A DNA stretch of 64,000 nucleotides from Providencia alcalifaciens (GTDB lineage: Bacteria; Pseudomonadota; Gammaproteobacteria; Enterobacterales; Enterobacteriaceae). The position numbers were made by a program, and so were the translations under genes. Below the pieces are notes generated by a model that was given only the letters and a program-made list of their open reading frames with translations, was not told where the DNA came from and searched no databases. Where the stretch lies: the NCBI RefSeq assembly GCF_020271745.1, contig NZ_CP084296.1, positions 496,001 through 560,000 on the forward strand, written 5' to 3'. Below, piece by piece: positions 50,986 through 61,691 of this stretch (its first letter is position 1; each line of letters opens with the position of its first letter).

Positions 50986-53900
50986 TGTGGCTCCTTAGAT
51001 TGAGCATCATGAAATAGCGCATCAAATTCACTGATAAATTCAACTGTTGGTCGATAAAAGAAGATGCCATTTTGAGAATCTATGCGTTCTGTTCCTCGTA
51101 AAAAGAGATAATAAACACCACCAAAATGAGTCTCATAATCGTAATTTGGCATCCTCTGTCGTAAAAAACGGTGTAATGCCAGCGAATAGAGCTGATATTG
51201 CAGATCATATCGATGGTCAATCATCGCTTCAGCCATTGCCTCTTGAGTATAATAAGAGGCATCTTCACCTAAATAGTTGGACTTATAATCCAATAAATAA
51301 AATTTACCTTTCCAACAGAAGGTTAAGTCAATAAAGCCTTTTAAAATACCTTGTACCTGCTCAAAATTAAGCGGAGGACAATGTTTTGATAGAGGGTCAT
51401 ACTTGTGAGTAACGCGATCAACCTCTTTTGCATTGAGCAAGCTATCAATCGGTAAATAGAACTGCATTTCATCCAGTCTATCTTGAGCAGGAAGAGCCGA
51501 CAAACAGAGCCCATCATCGGATAGCGGTACATTAAGAATGGCATTCAACCAACCTTGTAACATCGGAACCCATTGAGTATCAAAGCCTGCTACTTGTAGT
51601 TTTTCTTCTAGCCATTCGGATGAAATGTCACCTGAAAAATCAATTTCTTCCATTAAGCTATGTAAAAATGTACCGGGCGCAGCACCTTTAGGAAACTGAT
51701 GGGGGGTCAGTGGGTTTTCTTGTATTTCTTGTGTTTCTACATCATGGCTGACTTCAATATCCATCTTAGGGGCTAATGAGTTAGCAAATTGCTCAGCCGA
51801 TAAGGTTTGATCTTCTTCTCCATGGGATGTGCTATAACTCAGACCTGAATAGCTTGTTACACGCCAGCTATCATCAAAATGTCGAGAAACTGCTCTAGCG
51901 GATAACTCGTCACAAGTCTCTTTGGTTAGATTCAGCCTCACCATTTCAGGGGGATCAATCGATTGTACATCAATCACATCATTACTGAGTGCATCGAGCA
52001 TGCTGCTGAGTAAAACACTGTCACCTTCTTGCCCTTTTTGCAGCAAATATCCCAGTGCGGATAGATGTAAATCCGTATTGCCTGCTTTTTTACGGTTGCC
52101 TTTGATAAGCGGTGCGACTCCGACACTACAGTGATAAATAGCGCGAGTGAGTGCCACATACAATAAGCGTAAATCCTCGGCTAAGCGTTCTTCATCCGCT
52201 AATTCGACATACTCTTTTGAATCATCAAGGTCGAGTTTCGTAATGTAATCATCTCGGTCATGAAACAGGCCTTTTGATTGAGGTAAAAAGTTACTCGCAA
52301 ACGGCAACCAGACAATTTTATATTCTAGCCCTTTGGACTTGTGTATGGTGCTGATTTGCACCAAATGTCTATCACTTTCAAGACGCATCTGTTGTGCGTC
52401 TGATTGATGGTCTGGGTGAGCAATCTGTTGGGCTAACCAACGGGTTAGTGTGTGCTCACCTTCAAGTTGGAGAGACATCTCTTGCAGAAGTTCACCAATA
52501 TGCATGAGATCCATCAAACGGCGCTCACCTTCAGAGCCCGATAACAAGGTTTCAGCGATATGCCGCTTAGACATAATCCCACGTAACATAGGTAAAACAC
52601 CGCGTTTACGCCAAATTACAGCATAGTGAGCAAACTCATCAACTAGATTTTCCCAAGCTTTTTCATCGTAATTTAGGTTATCAATATCTTCTGCTGTTAA
52701 GCCCAATAATCCCGTTGCTAAGGCACTGCGCAACACCCGTTCTTTTTCTGGTGTTAATACTGCCAATAATAGCCAGAGAATTTCTTTAGCTTCTTGGGTC
52801 GCAAATACACTTTCTCGATTTGATTGGAACACTGATGGGATATTAAGTTGATTGAGTGCATCACGGATCAATATCGCCTCACGACGGCTCCGAACTAATA
52901 CGGTAATATCCGAGGCTTCTACAGGCGTTTGCTGTTGTTGATTTTCAAAGTAGGTAGAACCTTGCAGACCACCAGCAAGATATTGTCCTATTTGCGCCGC
53001 ACATTGCTGTGCAAGGACTTGTTCATATTCCGAAACAGAGACCGCTTCAGCTTGCTGCTGCCAGAAAGTGAGCGCTTTCACTTCTTTCCCATCATGGATC
53101 AGCTTTTTGCGGCTATTATGAGCCGCAAAATTAACGCTTTGAAATGGAATTTGTTCAAAAATAAATGGTTTTTCAGCATGATGAAAAACCTGATTTACTG
53201 CTTCAACCATACTCTGGGATGAGCGATAGTTTGTCTCCAACGTATAGTGAGCACTAACTTGCTTTTTCGCCGCAATATACGTGAAGATATCCGCACCACG
53301 GAATGCATAAATGGCTTGTTTCGGGTCTCCGATAAACAGCAATGCAGTATCGTCAGTTTCCTGATAAATACGCTGAAAAATACGATATTGCTGCGGGTCA
53401 GTATCTTGAAACTCATCAATCATCGCAACTGGGAAACGTCTAGCAATTGCTTCAGCAAGCAATGCCCCACCATCTTGATGTAACGCACTATCTAAGCGAG
53501 TCAGTAAATCATCAAAACCTAACTCACCGCGCGTTTGCTTCTCATGAGCAATAGTCTGGCGTACTTCATTAATCGCCTGAGGAATAATCAAATCTTTAAT
53601 CGTCAGCGCTTGGTCGAGCAATTCATCAACTAATCTAAAGACTGCATGAGAAGGTCCTGAACCGCTTTTGGATTTTTCATCTAATCGAGATTGCGCAAAA
53701 CGCTCTAAAATATCTCTCGGCAGTTGATAATCATCGGTGCTTTTCTCTGCCCATTCGGTTATTTTTTCTAACCATGTAGGTAAATAACGTGTGCTGTAGC
53801 TACGTTTGTCTACATCAGAATCAGAGATGAGCTTTTCGAAATCAGTGACGTTTTTTGCCCATAGATCTTTTAAATTCTGAATTAAACCAATCAAACGTTG

Positions 53901-54578
53901 ATGACGTTCTTCAAGAGTTTCAGGTAATTCCGGCTGATTGATAATGGCGGGAATATCCCCTTGCAAGAACGGCTTAATATCGTTCAATAGTGCTTCAGGT
54001 CCATTCCACTCTGTATGAACCACTTTGGTCATCGAATAATCCAGAGGATAAAAATGACGACGCCAAAAATCCGCACATGCTTGTTTCTGGATAGGAAATT
54101 CATCTTGGATCATGGTTTGTTCAAACAAAATGCCTGATTCAAACGCATTGTGCGCTAACATTCGTTGGCAAAAACCATGAATGGTGTAAATAGCGGCTTC
54201 ATCCATTTGACGCTCAGCGGCTAATAGCCAATTCGCCGCAAAAACGCGTTGTTCTTCGCTCGGTAATTCCGTTAATAGTGTGAGATATTCTGGCTCCGAT
54301 TCGAATCCCAAGCCATTACGTAAACACGCCAAACGCATCTTATGAATACGCTCACGGATACGCCCTCGTAATTCATTGGTCGCCGCTTCAGTAAAGGTCA
54401 CAACCAGAATTTCTTCAACACTTAAAGGTCGAGGGAATGCATTTTCATTCCCTAAACCTAATAATAGACGCAGATAGAGGATCCCTATCGTATAGGTTTT
54501 GCCTGTACCAGCCGATGCCTCAATTAACCGCTGTCCACGTAACGGAAGTTTATAAGCATCTAACAATTGGGAACTCAT
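50982..54578 (-). CDS. recB: Exodeoxyribonuclease V subunit beta (RecB)
   Basis: From the ATG at 54578 the protein has 1198 residues (1180 in E. coli) and begins MSSQLLDAYKLPLRGQRLIE. A GTG at 54593 overlapping the ptrA stop is the alternative. RecB is the 3'-to-5' helicase and the nuclease of RecBCD. Motif I is ASAGTGKT (near residue 21-28). SF1 motifs include MIDEFQDTDPQQYRIFQ, LLFIGDPKQAIYAFRGADIF and VQISTIHKSKGLEYKIV. The C-terminal nuclease domain has LLDYKSNYLGED, with the catalytic Asp and Lys. The gene follows ptrA and precedes recD with overlaps. Confidence 0.98.
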   Translation of the reverse strand: MSSQLLDAYKLPLRGQRLIEASAGTGKTYTIGILYLRLLLGLGNENAFPRPLSVEEILVVTFTEAATNELRGRIRERIHKMRLACLRNGLGFESEPEYLTLLTELPSEEQRVFAANWLLAAERQMDEAAIYTIHGFCQRMLAHNAFESGILFEQTMIQDEFPIQKQACADFWRRHFYPLDYSMTKVVHTEWNGPEALLNDIKPFLQGDIPAIINQPELPETLEERHQRLIGLIQNLKDLWAKNVTDFEKLISDSDVDKRSYSTRYLPTWLEKITEWAEKSTDDYQLPRDILERFAQSRLDEKSKSGSGPSHAVFRLVDELLDQALTIKDLIIPQAINEVRQTIAHEKQTRGELGFDDLLTRLDSALHQDGGALLAEAIARRFPVAMIDEFQDTDPQQYRIFQRIYQETDDTALLFIGDPKQAIYAFRGADIFTYIAAKKQVSAHYTLETNYRSSQSMVEAVNQVFHHAEKPFIFEQIPFQSVNFAAHNSRKKLIHDGKEVKALTFWQQQAEAVSVSEYEQVLAQQCAAQIGQYLAGGLQGSTYFENQQQQTPVEASDITVLVRSRREAILIRDALNQLNIPSVFQSNRESVFATQEAKEILWLLLAVLTPEKERVLRSALATGLLGLTAEDIDNLNYDEKAWENLVDEFAHYAVIWRKRGVLPMLRGIMSKRHIAETLLSGSEGERRLMDLMHIGELLQEMSLQLEGEHTLTRWLAQQIAHPDHQSDAQQMRLESDRHLVQISTIHKSKGLEYKIVWLPFASNFLPQSKGLFHDRDDYITKLDLDDSKEYVELADEERLAEDLRLLYVALTRAIYHCSVGVAPLIKGNRKKAGNTDLHLSALGYLLQKGQEGDSVLLSSMLDALSNDVIDVQSIDPPEMVRLNLTKETCDELSARAVSRHFDDSWRVTSYSGLSYSTSHGEEDQTLSAEQFANSLAPKMDIEVSHDVETQEIQENPLTPHQFPKGAAPGTFLHSLMEEIDFSGDISSEWLEEKLQVAGFDTQWVPMLQGWLNAILNVPLSDDGLCLSALPAQDRLDEMQFYLPIDSLLNAKEVDRVTHKYDPLSKHCPPLNFEQVQGILKGFIDLTFCWKGKFYLLDYKSNYLGEDASYYTQEAMAEAMIDHRYDLQYQLYSLALHRFLRQRMPNYDYETHFGGVYYLFLRGTERIDSQNGIFFYRPTVEFISEFDALFHDAQSKEPQ

Positions 54579-54589
54579 CTGCACCTTAT

Positions 54590-57484
54590 TCACTCAACAT
54601 TTTCCTTGATAGGTAACATCTTCTGAAGATCTGACGCTTGCGGGTACAACACCCAATTTTTCAGTTTTGCATACCCTGATGTTGCATCAACACCCTGCCC
54701 AATAACTTGAGATGCCATAACTAAACCTTGGTGTTTTAAAACCGCATTTTCATAATAAGCAATCACTTCAGCTTGAGTGGCGGTCTCCAATCTCGATAAC
54801 ACTTTATCTCGAGAGTCAAAACTGAAAATATTACGAGAAAAATCGGAACCATAACGTCCTACTTCTTCATAGAATGTTTGTGGAGGCTGTTTCATTTCCG
54901 TAATAATGGACTGTTTATATTGTACAAACTCAGCAGAAGGCAATTTTTTCAGCTTATCCAAAGTAACCTGATAGAAGTCTTGATAGCGAGTATTGAGATA
55001 ATTTGGTGTTTTGACATTACTTTGCAGTAAGAAACCAATACCCCACTGATCACCAAGCCCCACTTTGAACGCAAATACAGCATAACCTAGTTGTTCATTG
55101 GTCCGTAATTGGTCGTAAAACCACGGCTGAACAATTTTAGATAAAATACCGGACAGAACCGCACCATCGATACGGTCGTAACCATCAGGAATAAATAACT
55201 CAGCCAATGCGTTATCACTGCTATTACCTTGCTTATGGAAATTTGCCAGATAGGTTTTATTCACCACAACGATGTCACCAATCCACCAATTTTTACCTTT
55301 GCTCTTTAACAGCTTACTGACGTCTTGGATAGTTTGAATACTTTGCTGCTGAGTAATGTTACCCACAACTAATGCTTGTAAGGCGGCACCTTCAACGATG
55401 GACTTACGATAGTTAGTAATATCCTTCAAAGTGATAGCGTCTAAAGCGGCTAATCGTTGCTCCTGTTCAAAATAAGGAACGCTGTTAAGGCGCTGCAATG
55501 GCTGCATGGCTAGCTCGTATGCTTTCGCATTGTTTGCCACTTCGATTTGTTCTTTGTACCAAGATTTTGCCTGAATCAACTCTCTTTCTGTTGGCTCAAA
55601 ACTTAAATACTGCTTGGTCATCGATAAAAAAAGCTCTGATAAATGCTGAGTATAACCGCTCGCATTTAGCTGTAGTCCAACCCCTTGGGAGACGGAGACG
55701 GACATCCCAGCCACGGAGGCTTGATACTGTAATTCATCCATTTTTAACGATGAAATATATTGCAATAAAGAACCTACTACTTGGGATTTTGCTGTTTCAT
55801 CTTGATCGTTATAACGTAGATCTAACGTAATACTCGCCTTCGGCTCATCAGCAAAATACTGACTTGGCATATACAACACACGCGTATTCCCTTCCTGATA
55901 AACCATTTCAGGGTGTTTATACGCTTTATCCGTTTTAATCAGTGATAAGTTATCGGGAATATAAGGGTTTAACTTTGGCAATTTAAAGGTCATTTTTGAC
56001 TCTAAATCAGCCCATTCTGTGAACTGCTTTTGACTGATTTTATCGACTTGGTAAGGCGCATCGACAAAGTAAGCTTTTTTATTACTTGGTTCATTCGGAC
56101 TAATAAACCAAATACGTGCATTTTTCGCTGTCAATTCAGAAAGTCTCTGTTTTATCGCCGTAGGATTATATTTATCCGCAACATAATCAGAATCCAGAAC
56201 GTGATTAACAGGCATAGTGATCATTTGGTCAGAAAGCCATTCGATATAGTTCATGTCTCTGACAATGGAGCCATAACGAAATGATAAATTAAGCACCTTG
56301 GCTATTTCATCAAAATAATCCTGGTTAACACCTTGATTTTTAATTAAATCAATATAAGAAAAAATAGCCGCGATAACTTGATTACGTTCCGCTAGCCCCT
56401 TATCTGTTAACGTGACATAGATAGAGAATGAACCATAATTACGATCTGCATTTGGCGAGGCTGATGCGCTGATGCCTTCTGCTAATCCTTGAGAAATAAG
56501 CCAATCAGATAACGTTCCCGGACTACGATTTCCAATTAAGTAGCCGATGTATTCATCACTCTTACTACGAAAATCGGCCATATTATTTTTGATGCTAAAT
56601 TCGATTTGCAGTGCTTTTTGTGGCTGAGAGGGAACATAGTGGATCACTATCCCCTTTTCTTTATCAGTCACTGCGGGGATCGTAACCTCTGGTACTGAAG
56701 CATTAAAATTAGGAATACGACCAAAGGTTTCATTGGCAATTTTCGCTAATTGTTCAATAGATTGGTCGCCATACAACACGCCATTCATCAAGTTTGCTGA
56801 GTAATAACGTTTGTAGAAACCCACTAACTCATCTTGGAGTTTGCTATTGGGTTTGTCTTTCAACGTTTCCAGATTTCCCCCCGCAAAGCGAGAGTTTGGA
56901 TGAGCTGGATTTAGCGTTTCAGAACGAATTTGCCAAATACGCATACCATCACGAGCACGAGCCATGGTGAGTTCAGCATTGACAGCATTACGTTCTTTAT
57001 CTGCATTTACGGGGTCAAGTAACGGCTCAGCGAGCGCATCCGCGAGTCTATCCGTGGCAGCCTCAAGCGCCCCATTTTCAACTTCAAAATAATAGGCCGT
57101 GCGATGAGGTGCCGTGCTGGCATTATGGCTTCCTCCATGTTTTTGTAAAAACTCAGAGAAGCTACTTGGCTCAGGGTATTTTTTAGAGCCCATTAACACC
57201 ATGTGTTCTAAATAATGAGCAAGCCCTAACTGGCTATTCGGGTTCTCAATACTCCCTACCGGTAATGAAACTGCCGCTAACGACTTAGTCGCTTTAGGGT
57301 CTGAAACCAGTAAAACCGTCATATCATTATTGAGTTTGATAGCTTTATATTCTCGCGGGTCACTGACGCTTTTATTGATAGTCTCTGGTAAAACTTGCCA
57401 AAGTGGCTGCGCAGCAATAGCACTACCTATAAATAGTAGTGATAACAAGAATAAATGAGCGATATGTTTCGATAATCGTAACAT
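54590..57484 (-). CDS. ptrA: Pitrilysin (protease III)
   Basis: 964 residues (962 in E. coli). A periplasmic M16 zinc metallopeptidase that degrades small peptides. Signal peptide MLRLSKHIAHLFLLSLLFIG then SAIAAQPLW. The inverted zinc motif HxxEH is in LAHYLEHMVLMGSKKYPEPS, with the distal Glu about 75 residues later in NAVNAELTMA. The second half is the inactive M16 domain. The protein sits inside the recC-ptrA-recB-recD cluster, as in E. coli, although it has no known role in recombination. Confidence 0.98.
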   Translation of the reverse strand: MLRLSKHIAHLFLLSLLFIGSAIAAQPLWQVLPETINKSVSDPREYKAIKLNNDMTVLLVSDPKATKSLAAVSLPVGSIENPNSQLGLAHYLEHMVLMGSKKYPEPSSFSEFLQKHGGSHNASTAPHRTAYYFEVENGALEAATDRLADALAEPLLDPVNADKERNAVNAELTMARARDGMRIWQIRSETLNPAHPNSRFAGGNLETLKDKPNSKLQDELVGFYKRYYSANLMNGVLYGDQSIEQLAKIANETFGRIPNFNASVPEVTIPAVTDKEKGIVIHYVPSQPQKALQIEFSIKNNMADFRSKSDEYIGYLIGNRSPGTLSDWLISQGLAEGISASASPNADRNYGSFSIYVTLTDKGLAERNQVIAAIFSYIDLIKNQGVNQDYFDEIAKVLNLSFRYGSIVRDMNYIEWLSDQMITMPVNHVLDSDYVADKYNPTAIKQRLSELTAKNARIWFISPNEPSNKKAYFVDAPYQVDKISQKQFTEWADLESKMTFKLPKLNPYIPDNLSLIKTDKAYKHPEMVYQEGNTRVLYMPSQYFADEPKASITLDLRYNDQDETAKSQVVGSLLQYISSLKMDELQYQASVAGMSVSVSQGVGLQLNASGYTQHLSELFLSMTKQYLSFEPTERELIQAKSWYKEQIEVANNAKAYELAMQPLQRLNSVPYFEQEQRLAALDAITLKDITNYRKSIVEGAALQALVVGNITQQQSIQTIQDVSKLLKSKGKNWWIGDIVVVNKTYLANFHKQGNSSDNALAELFIPDGYDRIDGAVLSGILSKIVQPWFYDQLRTNEQLGYAVFAFKVGLGDQWGIGFLLQSNVKTPNYLNTRYQDFYQVTLDKLKKLPSAEFVQYKQSIITEMKQPPQTFYEEVGRYGSDFSRNIFSFDSRDKVLSRLETATQAEVIAYYENAVLKHQGLVMASQVIGQGVDATSGYAKLKNWVLYPQASDLQKMLPIKENVE

Positions 57485-57500
57485 TCTTAGATGCTCTCCC

Positions 57501-60500
57501 TTATTTTAAGTACTCTGCCATCGGCAGTAAGAAGCGCCGAGTATTACTCAGCAGCGATTCAATCAATGAACTATTTATGCTTCTGCAAGCTCTTAATACA
57601 TAATCATCTTCCATTTCACCCACTTTCATTTGGCTTCCTTGTAGGCTTTGCAGTAGCGCCGATAACGCCTTTTGCTGCACATCTTCTGAAGTAAAGTCAT
57701 ATTCCTTTGTTTTTTTATCAAAACACGCCGAAATCCAATTCCAACCACTCTGATTTAACAGAATTAACGGTGTATTCATTCCTTCACAATATCCTTCAAT
57801 AAGCGTATTCAAGTGTACTTTTGCACGCTCAGAGGATATGGCAGAGAAATGCCAAATACTGTTTTCTCGCCCTAATGCGATGCTTTCACCTTCACGAATA
57901 AAAGCATTAAAAAACAAATGTTCTATCCATAATTGCACACCATCATTGGCGGTAAGATAAGCAGGCCGATAACGCAATATTCCTGACTCGTGAACATTTC
58001 GCAATAAGCCTGTAATTTTGACCTCATGTATTTCACACTCAATCGGATAATCAACACGCGGGTCCCCATACTCTTTCACTTTTTCAGCTAATGGAGCAAT
58101 ATCATTCAATTGTTTCTCCCAAAATAGCTGACCAAATTGTTTAGCAGGTAACTGCCCCGAGGCTTTTAAAGCATGATAAAGGGGATTTGGGTCTTCATCT
58201 TTGACTAACAGATCTAACACTTGATCATTGATTTTATAGCGTTGCAATCCACCCAATACAAAAGGCTCTTCTTCTGGAAGCTCAGTTTCTTCAATTGAAA
58301 AATGTACTTTTAAGCGTTGTTGGAAAAAGCCACGAATAGGATGTCGATAAAAACGTAAAATTTGTTCTAACGATAACTCTGTAATAGGTTCACGTTGTTT
58401 TAATACTGACGTAAACGACTTAGCCACTTGCTCTGCACTTTTCGCAGCGGGTAACCATTCTTGCGCAAAGCTTTGATAAAGAGAGTCAGAGGCAAAGTTT
58501 TCTTTCGCAAATGGCACTCTATTATGTTCAATGACCAAATACTGCTTTAGCCGCTGTGCACTTTCATCGATATTTAACGATTGGTCACCCTCTAAGCAGA
58601 AACTCTGACAGATATACTCCAATAATTCAGTGACTAATACCGATGGATTGCATTCTTGGTTATCTCGAATTGAACGTCCGATATAGCTAATATAAAGCCG
58701 CTTTGTCGCTGAATTTAATGCTTCTAAGAATAGATATCGGTCATCATCACGACGCTTTCTATCTCCTCGCTGGACTTTTTCTGACATTAAATCAAAACCG
58801 AGTGGCGGTACATTACGTGGGTATGCGCCATCGTTCATACCCAGTAAACAAACCACTTTAAACGGCACAGAACGCATTGGCATTAACGTACAAAAATTCA
58901 CTGCACCGGCGAGGAAACGCTGGCTAATTTTTTCATCATCAAAGCAAACCGATAACTCGTCACGAATTAAACGTAATGGAATGGTTTCTTGGTAGTTGGC
59001 GGTCAACGCATTTTCAATAATTTTATGCCACTGCGTCGTGAGTAATGCTAAGACAACTTCAGTTTCACTATCGACTTTGAAGCAGCTATCGATTAATTGT
59101 TGGCAGATCTCTTTCCATTCATCGAGCGTGCGTTCTTGGTCTAAGCGTGTTCGCCATTCTCTAAGTGTATCGACGAGTAATGCTAATTTCCCAGCCAGTT
59201 GAGCTGCTAGCCCACTACATTCATCATACGGTAATACACCATTCCATGGGCCATTACGGCTATCCATCGCATAACCGAGTAGCATTCGGCTTAAACCAAA
59301 TTGCCATGTATTTTGCCCTATAACCGGTAACGATAGTGCTCGTACGTTATCATCATCAAGCCCCCAGCGAATTCCGGATTCATTGACCCAACGCCTTAAC
59401 AAACTCAGTTCACTCTCATCAATATCGAAACGAGCAGCAAACGCTGAAACTTCTAATAACGTCAGCACTTGCTCTGTTGAAAATCGACTTTGAGGCAAGT
59501 CCAATAACATAATAAACGCTTGTAGGATTGGGTGTGCTTGTAACGCCTTTCGGTCTGAAATGGAGAACGGAATATAGTGTGATGAGCTGGTGTTACCGAA
59601 AACAGCCTGAATATATGGTGCATAACTGTCGATGTCAGCAACCATGACAATCACATCACGGGGGGTTAATGTAGGATCTTCTTCAAATAGAGCCAATAAA
59701 CGATCCTGTAAAACTTCAACTTCACGCTGAGCACTATGACATGAATGAAATGTCACAGATTGATCACACTGATGAAGTGAGCGCTTCTGTGAACTACTTT
59801 CATATTCATCTAAAGTCACGCCTAACTGAGCGTGATTTTCAAGGTCGAGAATATCTTGCTGTAAATTTTCGAGAAGGTTATTTCGCCCATTATCAACAAA
59901 GGCCGACACTTCATTGGCAGCCTCAATTTGGGAAATAAAATATAAGTTGTCGCGACCAAGTTTGCCCCATGATGCTAAGAGTGGGTTTGCTAAATTTTGT
60001 TCGCCTTCAGCATTAAATAAATTGGCAGCATGCTCATCAATTTTAAAGCGGGAAATTTCGTGCTTATCCAAATAGTGGCGCAATTTTCGTTGTTGTAATC
60101 GCGCTAAAAAGGCACTGCTTTGAATATCTCCCCAATAATAGCGGCACGGGTTGGTAAACATTAAGTGAATATCTGAATATTCTGCAATCGCGTTGAGCGC
60201 TTGTAAATACACAGGCGGAAGAGATGAAATGCCGCAAATAAATAAGCGTGACGGTAAATTTTTAGCTAATTCTGGCGATGATTTTAGCTTATCAATAAAA
60301 CTCTGATACAAATTTGCTCGATGCCAGGGGGATTGACCAAGCTGCTCTGTATATTCCACCAAACCTAGCCATAATCTTTTTTGCCATAATTGATTTTCAC
60401 TGAGACCATCAATCAACTCATTACGTTGCCACAGAGCAATCCATTCCGGTCGGTAAACCAAATATTGGTCAAATAAATCGGCAATACGCCCTGATAATTG

Positions 60501-60875
60501 GTGTAATTTACGCTTGTCTGAATCATCTTGCAGATAGTGGCGTAGAGGCTCAAATTCAGCTTCATGAATAACATTTGGCAAAATCGTCATTAACTTCCAT
60601 GTCATCGCTTGTTTAGTATAGGCGCTCTCTTTGGGGATATCAGGAAGTACCCGACGAAACATATCCCAGATAAACGTTGCGGGTAATGGGTAGTTAATAT
60701 TGGCGGCTATTCCAAAACGCTTAGCAAGCTCTATTTGTAGCCATTGGGACATTCCAGGGCTTTGTACTAATACAATTTCTTGCTCAAAAGGATGAGTGAG
60801 GGGGTCATTCTCCATTAAGTGCGCAATTAGCTCTTTGAGTAGATCTAATTGGTTAGAATGATAAACCTGAAACAT
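57501..60875 (-). CDS. recC: Exodeoxyribonuclease V subunit gamma (RecC)
   Basis: From the ATG at 60875, with AAGGAGAG 7 nt upstream, the protein has 1124 residues (1122 in E. coli). RecC holds RecBCD together, splits the duplex and reads Chi. It starts MFQVYHSNQLDLLKELIAHL. Helicase-like domains that have lost ATPase motifs follow (for example VQSPGMSQWLQIELAKRF near residue 40, and LLGMNDGAYPRNVPPLGFDL further on). The C-terminal part has inactive nuclease-like sequence. The 5' end overlaps the ppdC-like gene by 23 bp. Confidence 0.98.
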   Translation of the reverse strand: MFQVYHSNQLDLLKELIAHLMENDPLTHPFEQEIVLVQSPGMSQWLQIELAKRFGIAANINYPLPATFIWDMFRRVLPDIPKESAYTKQAMTWKLMTILPNVIHEAEFEPLRHYLQDDSDKRKLHQLSGRIADLFDQYLVYRPEWIALWQRNELIDGLSENQLWQKRLWLGLVEYTEQLGQSPWHRANLYQSFIDKLKSSPELAKNLPSRLFICGISSLPPVYLQALNAIAEYSDIHLMFTNPCRYYWGDIQSSAFLARLQQRKLRHYLDKHEISRFKIDEHAANLFNAEGEQNLANPLLASWGKLGRDNLYFISQIEAANEVSAFVDNGRNNLLENLQQDILDLENHAQLGVTLDEYESSSQKRSLHQCDQSVTFHSCHSAQREVEVLQDRLLALFEEDPTLTPRDVIVMVADIDSYAPYIQAVFGNTSSSHYIPFSISDRKALQAHPILQAFIMLLDLPQSRFSTEQVLTLLEVSAFAARFDIDESELSLLRRWVNESGIRWGLDDDNVRALSLPVIGQNTWQFGLSRMLLGYAMDSRNGPWNGVLPYDECSGLAAQLAGKLALLVDTLREWRTRLDQERTLDEWKEICQQLIDSCFKVDSETEVVLALLTTQWHKIIENALTANYQETIPLRLIRDELSVCFDDEKISQRFLAGAVNFCTLMPMRSVPFKVVCLLGMNDGAYPRNVPPLGFDLMSEKVQRGDRKRRDDDRYLFLEALNSATKRLYISYIGRSIRDNQECNPSVLVTELLEYICQSFCLEGDQSLNIDESAQRLKQYLVIEHNRVPFAKENFASDSLYQSFAQEWLPAAKSAEQVAKSFTSVLKQREPITELSLEQILRFYRHPIRGFFQQRLKVHFSIEETELPEEEPFVLGGLQRYKINDQVLDLLVKDEDPNPLYHALKASGQLPAKQFGQLFWEKQLNDIAPLAEKVKEYGDPRVDYPIECEIHEVKITGLLRNVHESGILRYRPAYLTANDGVQLWIEHLFFNAFIREGESIALGRENSIWHFSAISSERAKVHLNTLIEGYCEGMNTPLILLNQSGWNWISACFDKKTKEYDFTSEDVQQKALSALLQSLQGSQMKVGEMEDDYVLRACRSINSSLIESLLSNTRRFLLPMAEYLK

Positions 60876-61251
60876 GACTCTCTCCTTTTGCACACTGCCA
60901 ACGATTTATCGAATATAGTTTCCCGCCCACTAACAAGGACACCTTAGATTCACTACAGTTCCCAAGGCTTGAAGAATGCACGATTTTCATCTGATCTTTT
61001 TGAGAATAACCTTCTTGATACTGTTTTTCTGGATACGGTGACCCCATTTCCCATGGAGCTTTATCATTAAAAGAGCGTTTTCCTTCTAATGTTCCATGTA
61101 GAGATCGAATTGCCTGTGAACCTTGGTATATTTGATTAAAATTCAAAGCGATATATTGGCTGTAGTTTAGCAGAGCTATCAGCAAGATAGCAAAAACAAC
61201 CACCGAAATCATCGACTCTACCAGTGCAAATCCTTGCGGTGAATTCTTCAT
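60853..61251 (-). CDS. ppdC: Prepilin-type protein PpdC-like
   Basis: 132 residues from the ATG at 61251, which overlaps the ygdB stop as ATGA. A short leader (MKNSPQG) is followed by FALVESMISVVVFAILLIALL, a class III prepilin signal with Gly at -1 and Glu at +5. The rest is a small soluble domain with Cys residues (NCSESK, WQCAKG). It would be a minor pseudopilin. The 3' end overlaps recC by 23 bp, so it is cotranscribed with recC at least in part. Confidence 0.88.
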   Translation of the reverse strand: MKNSPQGFALVESMISVVVFAILLIALLNYSQYIALNFNQIYQGSQAIRSLHGTLEGKRSFNDKAPWEMGSPYPEKQYQEGYSQKDQMKIVHSSSLGNCSESKVSLLVGGKLYSINRWQCAKGESHVSGLSF

Positions 61252-61691
61252 TGGCAAAATCCTTTAATTGCCACAGGGCAGTAATCTATCCAGCCATTTT
61301 CACGAGCTTGTAGACGCCCTTCATTCCATATCGGTACCACCCATCGATATATCGTTATTGATTGATTTTTATATAATTCACCTTTACCCGATAAAATGAA
61401 TTGATTATTTTTATAATGCTTAAGGCAACTAATCCATCCGTGATTTATTTCTCTTTGGCATACCCAAGGACTCATTTTTTCAGCTTTCAATTTCCAATGT
61501 TGAACTAGCCCCCATGACAATGCTGATTCTGCTAAATTAAATGATTGGTAATATTTTTCTTCACGGATTAATTCATAGCTAGCTCGCGCTTGATAGTAAT
61601 GTAATGCTTTTAAGAGTATGAGCCCGACACTCATTAAGACCATCACCATGACCAAGGCGATATTTCCTTTCTCAGTATTTTTTAACCTCAT
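61248..61691 (-). CDS. ygdB: YgdB family protein (DUF2509)
   Basis: 147 residues. A short basic start (MRLKNTEKGN) precedes one hydrophobic helix (IALVMVMVLMSVGLILLKAL), so it looks like a pseudopilin-like membrane protein with Gly before the helix. The C-terminal part has Cys residues (WVCQREI, WISCLKHY, DYCPVAIKGFCQ). Its ATG overlaps the ppdB stop by 4 bp, and the stop overlaps the ppdC start by 4 bp. Confidence 0.85.
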   Translation of the reverse strand: MRLKNTEKGNIALVMVMVLMSVGLILLKALHYYQARASYELIREEKYYQSFNLAESALSWGLVQHWKLKAEKMSPWVCQREINHGWISCLKHYKNNQFILSGKGELYKNQSITIYRWVVPIWNEGRLQARENGWIDYCPVAIKGFCQ